A DNA stretch of 64,000 nt from an uncultured Cellulophaga sp. Lineage in GTDB: Bacteria; Bacteroidota; Bacteroidia; Flavobacteriales; Flavobacteriaceae. The position numbers and the translations under genes are program-made. Position 1 is the first letter of the stretch. Every line of letters starts with the position of its first letter. This document shows, piece after piece, positions 34,792 through 42,570 of the stretch. The stretch is from positions 186,001 through 250,000 of the forward strand of contig CANLOV010000006.1 in assembly GCA_947492955.1 (NCBI GenBank), written 5' to 3'. The notes beneath the pieces are model-generated. The model saw only the letters and a program-made list of their open reading frames with translations. It ran no database searches and was not told the origin of the DNA.

Positions 34792-37545
34792 TTAAAATTT
34801 AAAATTATACGTTATTGTAGGAATAGCTACAGAAAAAATTGAAGTTTTATAGGCCTGTATTTTTCCATTATCTTCAGTTACAAAAAATACTGAATAAGGG
34901 TTATTTCTTCCCAATATATTATAAATTGATATATTCCAAAAGCTATGAGCTAATTTTTTTATTTTATGATTTCCCTCAATATTAACACCTATATCAAAAC
35001 GATAATAGTCGGGAATTCTAAATTGATTTCTATTACTGAATAAAACACGTTCTTCACCTCCAAAAACATATTTGCCTACAGGAAAAGTAATTGGCCTCCC
35101 TGTTTGGTATATAAAATTAGTAGAAATACTATAACGTTTTGTTAATTTATAATTAGCAACCAAACTTATATCATGAGGTTTATCATAATTAGCAGAAAAA
35201 AAGTTTCCGTTATTTATTCGTTCTTGTTGTATCTCACTATCAAGCTTAACTAATGCCCTTGAGTATGTATATCCAAGCCAACCATTAAGTCTTCCTTTTT
35301 TCTTTTTAAGTAATAATTCTACACCATAGGCTTTCCCTTCTCCTTGTAAAAGTTCCTGTTCTACATTATCATTAAGAATAAGATTTGCTCCAACTTTATA
35401 GTCAAGAAGGTTTTCCATTTTTTTATAATACCCCTCAAGACTTAACTCTAAACTAGAATCTTCAATATTTTTATAAACACCTAAAGTATATTGATTTGCC
35501 TTTTGCGGCTTTATATTTAAATCTGATAATTTCCATGTATCAGTTGGCGATACAGTTGTATTACTAGATAGTAAATGTAAAAATTGAAATGTTCTATTGT
35601 AACTAGCTTTAATAGATGTATTAGGTGATATAAAATACCTTAAAGATACACGCGGTTCTATACCGCCATATGATTTTATTTTTTCATTATTACTAAATTC
35701 TAAAACATTAGTAATTGAAGATGTATTTCTAGATACTCCTGACTGGTAAACATTTTGAGTTGCTTCTCCTAAAGCTGTGAAAACAGAATATCTCAAACCT
35801 AAATTCAAAACAAACTTATCATTTATTTCAAATAAATCTGAAATATATGCAGCCGATTCTAATCCTTTTTCTTTATTTATTTTTTTCTCTTCTATAATAG
35901 ACATATCACCCAAGGGTTTAATATTTCCAGGGTTAACCTGATACAACTTACTACTTAAACCATAATAAATTTTATGTTTTCTATTATATAAATAATTTAG
36001 ATTGAGTTTAACCTGTGTTTCATTGATCCTATAATCAAAATCAAAATTTCCGTTAGAATCTCCTTCATAATTTATACCGTAAGTATAATTACTATTTACA
36101 GCTATTAATTCTGCGCTATTTTTACTATTAAACTCATGCTTCCACTTAAAAGAAGCAAGTATATTATTATAGTTGTATATTGAATCTGTAGTTATACTAA
36201 AATCATCATTACTATAATAAAAAGTGGTTTTAACACTATTTTTATCATTTACTTTATGGTTATATTTTACTATTCCATCATAAAATGATGCTTCACTATT
36301 TTTTAAAGACGGCTCATCTAATGATTTTAAAATCCAATTAGAATAAGTAGCTCTAACTCCTGCTATTAAAGATGATTTATTTTTAATTATTGGCATCTCT
36401 ACACTCAAATTTGCTGTAATAGGACCAACAGATCCTTCTCCAGAAACTTTTTCCACATTTCCATCTTTTGTTTTTATATCAAATACAGATGAAAGTCTTC
36501 CTCCAAACATAACAGGTATACTTGCTTTATAAATATCTACATCACCAGTAGTAAACTGATTAATTGCAGAGAAAAAACCTAAAAAATGAGAAGGACTATA
36601 TAGTATAGCATCATCTAATAAAATTAAATTTTGATCTGCTCTTCCTCCTCTAACATTATAGCCATTGGCGCCTTCGCCAGCTGTTGTAATTCCGGGTAAT
36701 GTTGTTGCTACTTTTAAAAGATCTCTTTCTCCCAAAACGATGGGTACATTTTTTATCCCAGCACTAGTGATATTAGTAACACCAACAACCGCATCTTCAA
36801 TATTTTTATTTTTATTTGCTTCTACTACAATTTCATCTAATTCTTCAATATTTTCTGTAACAAATAAGTTTACCATTCCATTACCATAGATTACAATTGT
36901 TCTTTTTAACGATTCATATCCTAGTAATTTTGTTTCTAATATATTTTCTCCTACTGGAACTTGTAGCTTAAAAAAACCTTTATCATCAGTTATCGTATTT
37001 TGGTTTTTAATTGATATAACAACATTAGATACAGGGTTTCTTCCATTAATATCTTTAACAATACCTTTAAGAGTATATGTTGATTGATTAGAATTTTTAT
37101 TTTGTTTCCCTATGATAATTACTTTATCATCATGTTTATTTTTAATTTTTTCATTTTTATTTACATAAAAAACAGGTGTTTTATTTACATTTTTATATGA
37201 AGAAGTAATTTTTTGTTCAAAATAATTTTTTGGGAGTTTATCATATATAACCTTATTTAAAGTTAGTATGATTTTATCATTATAAATGGAATAATTTAAA
37301 GGAGTATGCTTAAATATATCGTCCAAAATAAACTCCAAATTATTATCATAAGACTTTGTTATTGTTGCAAGCCCTTCTAACCAAGAGTCTTGAAAATAAA
37401 AGGTATAGTTAACAATTTTCTCTAATTCAATAATAGCCTCTTTTGGTGTAACTGAATTAAACTCAACAGTAACAGACTTATCTGATTGACAAAAAGCATT
37501 TTGTAATGCTAAAAACAAAAAAAATGAAATTATTTTCTTCATCAT
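34792..37545 (-). CDS. TonB-dependent outer-membrane receptor with STN and carboxypeptidase-regulatory-like domains
   Basis: A 917-residue receptor. Signal peptide to ~19 (LALQNAFCQ). STN domain ~25-95 (ITKSYDNNLEFILDDIFKHT), which normally contacts an anti-sigma factor or senses substrate, though none is encoded nearby. A CarboxypepD_reg-like fold ~160-240 (LKGIVKDINGRNPVSNVVIS). Plug domain ~260-360 (TTAGEGANGYNVRGGRADQNLILLDD). The remainder is a beta-barrel with strand-turn repeats ending in TITYNFKF, a typical C-terminal aromatic residue. It takes up a large ligand using TonB energy. The start overlaps the upstream gene by 4 bp (ATGA), and DUF4249 follows by 2 bp. Confidence 0.92.
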   Translation of the reverse strand: MMKKIISFFLFLALQNAFCQSDKSVTVEFNSVTPKEAIIELEKIVNYTFYFQDSWLEGLATITKSYDNNLEFILDDIFKHTPLNYSIYNDKIILTLNKVIYDKLPKNYFEQKITSSYKNVNKTPVFYVNKNEKIKNKHDDKVIIIGKQNKNSNQSTYTLKGIVKDINGRNPVSNVVISIKNQNTITDDKGFFKLQVPVGENILETKLLGYESLKRTIVIYGNGMVNLFVTENIEELDEIVVEANKNKNIEDAVVGVTNITSAGIKNVPIVLGERDLLKVATTLPGITTAGEGANGYNVRGGRADQNLILLDDAILYSPSHFLGFFSAINQFTTGDVDIYKASIPVMFGGRLSSVFDIKTKDGNVEKVSGEGSVGPITANLSVEMPIIKNKSSLIAGVRATYSNWILKSLDEPSLKNSEASFYDGIVKYNHKVNDKNSVKTTFYYSNDDFSITTDSIYNYNNILASFKWKHEFNSKNSAELIAVNSNYTYGINYEGDSNGNFDFDYRINETQVKLNLNYLYNRKHKIYYGLSSKLYQVNPGNIKPLGDMSIIEEKKINKEKGLESAAYISDLFEINDKFVLNLGLRYSVFTALGEATQNVYQSGVSRNTSSITNVLEFSNNEKIKSYGGIEPRVSLRYFISPNTSIKASYNRTFQFLHLLSSNTTVSPTDTWKLSDLNIKPQKANQYTLGVYKNIEDSSLELSLEGYYKKMENLLDYKVGANLILNDNVEQELLQGEGKAYGVELLLKKKKGRLNGWLGYTYSRALVKLDSEIQQERINNGNFFSANYDKPHDISLVANYKLTKRYSISTNFIYQTGRPITFPVGKYVFGGEERVLFSNRNQFRIPDYYRFDIGVNIEGNHKIKKLAHSFWNISIYNILGRNNPYSVFFVTEDNGKIQAYKTSIFSVAIPTITYNFKF

Positions 37546-38264
37546 TCAATACTATACTGTATATCTATGTTTGTAATTAATTTTATCATAAATAAATCAT
37601 TATTGTTTTTATATAATTTCCTATATGACTCATATGAAGCTTTTATTTCTTTTTTCTTATTAGAAAAAATTTTCTTCAAAGATTTTAATGATTGAATCTT
37701 AAAAAATTTATCATTGTATAATAAAAAATATGTGTTATTTGATAAGAATTTATAAAACGCCCCCCTATCAATACTTGTAAGTTCAACCTTATTTTTTTTA
37801 TGCTTAATATACAATGTTAATAGTGGACTAACATAAGCTTGCTCAAAAAAACCATTCCCATAATAAGGTTTTAAAACTTCATTATTATCTAACTTAATAA
37901 ACTTATGTGTATCTAATGAGAATTTCTCTATTTTGTCTGAAATTAATTTTATATAAAAAAAAGCATGTTCATTGTCTGGTTTAAAAACCAAAAAATCTTC
38001 ATTTATATTATATTTCAATTGTAATTTAGAATAAAACTGATTGTTGTAATTAACTGACCCTTTAATGAAGTTAGCAGAATTAAAATAAGGAAAATGATTA
38101 TCAATAGTATTAGTGTAAGTATTATAATACCTTATTCCATTATAAATTTCATTGTTTTCAACACCTATTATTGAATCAAACTTTATGTAATGGTCAGTTT
38201 GACAAAAAATAGCCGTAATACTCTGAACATAAAGATATATATATATGATTTTCTTGATGATGAT
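37542..38264 (-). CDS. Secreted hypothetical protein heading the TonB operon; no standard start codon
   Basis: The conventional frame starts with TTG at 38018 (158 aa), but the frame stays open upstream to a TAA near 38292. In that extension it encodes a clear signal peptide (KKIIYIYLYVQSITAIFCQ) followed by mature sequence TDHYIKFDSIIGVENNEIYN that joins smoothly to the rest. So the real protein is about 235 aa. There is no ATG, GTG or TTG between the stop and the signal peptide, only ATC ATC ATC AAG AAA at 38250-38264. Either it uses a rare AUC/AUU-type start, or the start codon was mutated (or misread). The body resembles an uncharacterised Bacteroidota family of ~220-aa secreted proteins. 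It overlaps the receptor gene by 4 bp. The end is certain and the start is not. Confidence 0.6.
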   Translation of the reverse strand: MIIKKIIYIYLYVQSITAIFCQTDHYIKFDSIIGVENNEIYNGIRYYNTYTNTIDNHFPYFNSANFIKGSVNYNNQFYSKLQLKYNINEDFLVFKPDNEHAFFYIKLISDKIEKFSLDTHKFIKLDNNEVLKPYYGNGFFEQAYVSPLLTLYIKHKKNKVELTSIDRGAFYKFLSNNTYFLLYNDKFFKIQSLKSLKKIFSNKKKEIKASYESYRKLYKNNNDLFMIKLITNIDIQYSIE

Positions 38265-38430
38265 TTTTCTTTTCTTATTAACAAATACAGATTATAAAAT
38301 TATAAGAATTTTATTTCTTTATAATAAAGATAGAAAATATTTTGTTAGTAAAAATGAACATAACTATAATTTATGAAGCATCCAATAAAATTATTACTTA
38401 ATACTGTTTATGTATATTACTAAAATCTCA

Positions 38431-38468
38431 AAAAAAAAGCCTATAAATATAAATTTATAGGCTTTTAA
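38431..38468 (-). terminator. Intrinsic terminator after the TPR gene
   Basis: Stem AAAAGCCTATAAATT / AATTTATAGGCTTTT with a small loop. On the minus strand it is followed by a long T-run (plus-strand A-run 38430-38438). It ends the gyrA-TPR transcript. Confidence 0.85.
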
Positions 38469-38490
38469 ATTATTGAACAGGAAGTTTAAT

Positions 38491-39756
38491 TTACTCTCCT
38501 AATAACTTTTTGTATTTCATGAAGTTTTCATTATCACCTAAAGCTCCATATATATTTTTTAACTGCGATAATATACCTTGGTTTCCAGGATTTAATTTTA
38601 AAGCATCTTCTAATATTTGTGCTCCTTGCACAAATAAATTATCTTTTTGTTGCTTAAGCTCGTCATACTTTGCGATATCAGCTCTTGAGCTACCTAAAGC
38701 ATTCATTTGATCAACTAACCCATTTCCTTCATTAACATAAGTTGTAGATAAGTTTAATTGTGCATTAACATATCCTGGATTAATTTCTATTGCTTTTCTG
38801 TACGATTCTCTAGCTTCTTTAACATTACCTTGCTCTCCATTAATAACAGCTATGTTATAGTGTAAATCTGCATTTTCTGGTGCAATCTGTGTAGCTTCTG
38901 CCATTAGAGACTTAAACTTATCTTTATCTCCTTGCTTAAAATATAAATTAGCTTGGTTTAATATAAGGTTAACATCATTAGGGTCACTAACTCTTGCATC
39001 TTCGTATGCCTGCATTGCTTTATCATCCTGACCTAATTGAGTGTATATTAAAGCAATATTTTTAATTATTTCTCCTTTTCTAGAAGGTGTTTTTTCATCC
39101 TTAGGGTCTTTATACTTTTTAGACTTAACCATTAAATCTCTTTGTTGTTTAGCGCCTAAGTTTTCTACCTCTCCCGTTTCAATATTTACCGCAGTATACT
39201 TTAATTCACTTCCATCATAATTTAAATCTTTTAATTCATTATAGTAAGTAAGTGCTTTTTCATAGTGACGTCCATTAACAGCACTACTCGCAGCATAATA
39301 AAGATATACGGTGTCTTTTTTGCTTAAAGTATACCCCATGTATAACTTTTCTGCTGCATCTTCAAAGTTTTTGCTTTCATTATCTTTTATTGCAGAATTT
39401 ATTAATTTTCCGCTTATTGCAGCTAAACTCTTTTTTGCTTCTACAGTATATTTTATTTTTCCTGCTTCTTCTACTGCTAATAATTTGTTATATGACTCAA
39501 TAGCCTTTTTGTAACCTTCTACAGCTCCACTTTTATTAGAAATTTCATTATGTACATTTCCTTGTAAAAAGTAGTACTGTGCTTTTAATTTAGCATCAGC
39601 TCCGTCAATAAGAGAAGAAGCTCCGTCTAATGCTGTTTTAGCAGCTTCAAAATCACCGCTTTTAAATGCTTTATCTGCAGTTTTAATCTCATCCTTCTGA
39701 GAAAATCCAGCTATAGAAAAAGTCATAGCTGCTGCAATTAAAATTTTACTTTTCAT
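38491..39756 (-). CDS. Periplasmic tetratricopeptide-repeat protein
   Basis: A 421-residue protein with a signal peptide ending at FSIAGFSQ (~20). TPR units follow throughout: DKAFKSGDFEAAKTALDGA (~27-45), the KAIESYNKLL region, HYEKALTYYNELKDL, IALIYTQLGQDDKAMQAYED, ANLYFKQGDKDKFKSLM, and NGEQGNVKEARESYRKAIEI. The last part has an alpha-helical linker and a final pair (LEDALKLNPGNQGILSQLKN). TPRs make protein-protein contacts and the partner is unknown. The gene lies 25 bp downstream of gyrA in one transcript, an arrangement I recall across flavobacteria, so a link with growth or envelope expansion is possible but unproven. Confidence 0.88.
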   Translation of the reverse strand: MKSKILIAAAMTFSIAGFSQKDEIKTADKAFKSGDFEAAKTALDGASSLIDGADAKLKAQYYFLQGNVHNEISNKSGAVEGYKKAIESYNKLLAVEEAGKIKYTVEAKKSLAAISGKLINSAIKDNESKNFEDAAEKLYMGYTLSKKDTVYLYYAASSAVNGRHYEKALTYYNELKDLNYDGSELKYTAVNIETGEVENLGAKQQRDLMVKSKKYKDPKDEKTPSRKGEIIKNIALIYTQLGQDDKAMQAYEDARVSDPNDVNLILNQANLYFKQGDKDKFKSLMAEATQIAPENADLHYNIAVINGEQGNVKEARESYRKAIEINPGYVNAQLNLSTTYVNEGNGLVDQMNALGSSRADIAKYDELKQQKDNLFVQGAQILEDALKLNPGNQGILSQLKNIYGALGDNENFMKYKKLLGE

Positions 39757-39781
39757 TTTTAATTTAATTAATGTTATTTAT

Positions 39782-42313
39782 TTATTCTTCTGTTTCTGGA
39801 GTATTATTATCAATTGCCGTGCCATCTTCTTCAGTTACATCCATATCAAGAATATCTGCATCTTCTACAGCATCTTCTTCTTTCATAACTTTTGCTACAG
39901 CCGCAATAGAATCGTTCCCCTTTATGTTTATAAGTTTAACTCCTTGTGTTGCTCTACCCATTACTCTTAAATCTTCTACAGACATACGAATAGCAATACC
40001 AGATTTATTAATAATCATTAAATCATCTGAATCTGATACATTTTTAATTGCTACAAGGCCTCCTGTTTTTTCTGTAATAGATATTGTTTTAACTCCTTTA
40101 CCACCTCTATTGGTAATTCTGTAATCATCTATACTTGATCGTTTTCCATAACCATTTTCAGAAACTACTAAAATTTCTTCTTCAAAATCATGAACAGCAA
40201 CCATACCTATAACCTCATCATTCTCATGAGCTAAACTAACACCTCTTACCCCAGAAGCATTTCTTCCCATTGGTCTTGTTTTACTCTCCTCGAACCTAAT
40301 TGCTTTTCCAGATTTAAGTCCTAAGAAAATTTGACTTGTTCCTGTAGTTAACTTAGCCTCTAATAACTCATCACCTTCTTTAATACCAATAGCATTAATA
40401 CCATTCTGTCTTGGTCTAGAATATTGCTCTAATGATGTTTTCTTAACGGTACCTTTCTTAGTCGCCATTATTACATAATGACTGTTTACATACTCTTCGT
40501 CTTTTAAATCTTGAGTACATATAAATGCTTTAACAGCATCTCCAGGCTCAATATTTATAAGATTTTGTATAGCACGCCCTTTAGATGTTCTTGTTCCTTC
40601 AGGGATTTCATATACACGCATCCAGAAACATTTTCCTTTTTGTGTAAAGAATAACATGTATTGGTGATTTGTTCCTACAAAAAGATGCTCTAAGAAATCT
40701 TCATTTCTAGTAGAAGAGGCTTTTTGCCCTACTCCTCCTCTATTTTGTGTTTTGTACTCAGATAAAGGTGTTCTTTTGATATAACCTGCATGAGAAATAG
40801 TAATTACTACTTGCTCATTAGGAATCATATCTTCCATACTTAAATCACCACCAGCAAAATTAATTTCAGAACGTCTTTCATCACCGTACTTATCTTTAAT
40901 TACAAGAAGCTCGTCTTTTATAATTTGCATTCTTCTAGCTTTGTCTGCTAAAATATCTTTTAAGTCTGCAATGGTTTTTACAATTTCATCGTACTCAGCC
41001 CTTAACTTATCTTGTTCCAGACCTGTTAACTGGCGTAAGCGCATCTCTACAATAGCTTTAGCCTGTATTTCTGAAAGTTTAAAACGCTCTATTAAATTTG
41101 CTCTTGCCTCATCTGCATTAGAAGATGCTCTAATAATAGCTATAACTTCATCTATATTATCAGATGCTATAATAAGACCTTCTAATATATGTGCTCTTTC
41201 TTCTGCTTTTCTTAACTCATACTTGGTACGCCTAACAACTACCTCATGTCTATGCTCCACAAAATAGTGAATCATTTCTTTAACATTTAATAACTGTGGT
41301 CTACCGTTAACTAAAGCAATATTATTTACACTAAAAGAAGATTGTAAAGCCGTGTACTTATATAACATATTAAGTACAATATTAGGAATAGCGTCTCTTT
41401 TAAGAATATAAACAATACGCATACCATTTCTATCCGACTCGTCTCTGATTGTAGAAATACCTTCTATTTTTTTATCATTAACTAAATCAGCCGTCTTCTT
41501 GATCATATCAGCTTTATTCACCTGATATGGAATTTCGGTAACAATAATACATTCTCTACCCTGAACTTCTTCAAAAGTAGCTTTCGCACGCATTACAACT
41601 CTACCCCTACCCGTTTTAAAAGCTTCTTTAACACCATCGTAACCATAAATGATTCCTCCTGTTGGAAAATCTGGCGCTTTTATATGTGTAATTATCTCAT
41701 CAATCTCGATATCATTATTATCAATATAAGCAACAGTACCATCTATAACCTCGGAAAGGTTATGTGGTGGCATATTCGTTGCCATACCAACAGCAATACC
41801 AGATGCCCCATTTACTAATAATTGAGGGACTCTTGTAGGAAGTACAGTTGGTTCCTGAAGAGAATCATCAAAGTTTAACTGATGATCTACTGTTTCTTTA
41901 TCAATATCTGCCAACATGTCATCAGCAATCTTACGCATACGTGCTTCCGTATAACGCATTGCTGCTGGGCTATCACCATCAATAGAACCAAAGTTACCTT
42001 GCCCATCTACAAGCATATATCTTAAACTCCATTCCTGAGCCATACGAACCATAGAATCGTATACAGAAGTATCTCCATGTGGGTGATACTTACCTAAAAC
42101 TTCTCCAACTATTCTGGCAGATTTTTTATGTGCACTATTAGAACGAACTCCCAATTCGTGCATTCCAAATAAAACCCTTCTATGTACTGGCTTTAAACCA
42201 TCTCTAACATCTGGCAAAGCACGTGACACAATAACTGACATTGAATAATCAATGTAAGCAGATTTCATCTCATCTTCAATATTAATAGGAATTAGTTTCT
42301 CTCCTTCAGCCAT
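39782..42313 (-). CDS. gyrA: DNA gyrase subunit A
   Basis: Type IIA topoisomerase subunit that cuts and rejoins DNA while GyrB supplies ATP energy. It is 843 aa. The N-terminus has MSVIVSRALPDVRDGLKPVHRRVLFGM. The winged-helix catalytic site has Tyr121 in AMRYTEARM. The quinolone-determining stretch reads HPHGDTSVYDSMVRMAQEW, so the residue equivalent to E. coli Ser83 is Thr while Asp87 is retained. The GyrA-box-like motif QNRGGVGQKAS near 530 and the six-bladed C-terminal domain (repeats ending near GRATQGVKLINI) mark gyrase rather than ParC. The tail is acidic. It is transcribed with the downstream TPR gene. Confidence 0.96.
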   Translation of the reverse strand: MAEGEKLIPINIEDEMKSAYIDYSMSVIVSRALPDVRDGLKPVHRRVLFGMHELGVRSNSAHKKSARIVGEVLGKYHPHGDTSVYDSMVRMAQEWSLRYMLVDGQGNFGSIDGDSPAAMRYTEARMRKIADDMLADIDKETVDHQLNFDDSLQEPTVLPTRVPQLLVNGASGIAVGMATNMPPHNLSEVIDGTVAYIDNNDIEIDEIITHIKAPDFPTGGIIYGYDGVKEAFKTGRGRVVMRAKATFEEVQGRECIIVTEIPYQVNKADMIKKTADLVNDKKIEGISTIRDESDRNGMRIVYILKRDAIPNIVLNMLYKYTALQSSFSVNNIALVNGRPQLLNVKEMIHYFVEHRHEVVVRRTKYELRKAEERAHILEGLIIASDNIDEVIAIIRASSNADEARANLIERFKLSEIQAKAIVEMRLRQLTGLEQDKLRAEYDEIVKTIADLKDILADKARRMQIIKDELLVIKDKYGDERRSEINFAGGDLSMEDMIPNEQVVITISHAGYIKRTPLSEYKTQNRGGVGQKASSTRNEDFLEHLFVGTNHQYMLFFTQKGKCFWMRVYEIPEGTRTSKGRAIQNLINIEPGDAVKAFICTQDLKDEEYVNSHYVIMATKKGTVKKTSLEQYSRPRQNGINAIGIKEGDELLEAKLTTGTSQIFLGLKSGKAIRFEESKTRPMGRNASGVRGVSLAHENDEVIGMVAVHDFEEEILVVSENGYGKRSSIDDYRITNRGGKGVKTISITEKTGGLVAIKNVSDSDDLMIINKSGIAIRMSVEDLRVMGRATQGVKLINIKGNDSIAAVAKVMKEEDAVEDADILDMDVTEEDGTAIDNNTPETEE

Positions 42314-42482
42314 ATTAAATTTTATATGTTTAATTAGTTAAAAAATCATGACAATATACGTAAAAACGAATGTTATTATAGCATAAATAAATACTTTATA
42401 AAAGAATTTATTAACACTTTAACAAGCTCATTTAGTTAATAATTAATTGAAATTTTCTTTGTAATTCATTCTTTTTTTCGTC

Positions 42483-42505
42483 TATTCGAATAAGTTTATC
42501 GAATA
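42483..42505. promoter_or_regulatory. Palindromic element upstream of clpC
   Basis: TATTCGAATA followed after 4 bp by TATCGAATA. The first half is itself a perfect palindrome and the outer TATTCG and CGAATA arms pair. It lies 66 bp before the clpC ATG and may be an operator for a stress regulator. No CtsR-type GGTCAAA repeat is present. Confidence 0.35.
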
Positions 42506-42570
42506 TAGGTACGGTATTTGACGTTATTATAGATAGATTTAGTATTTTTAATGATGAAAAGGAATAGCAT

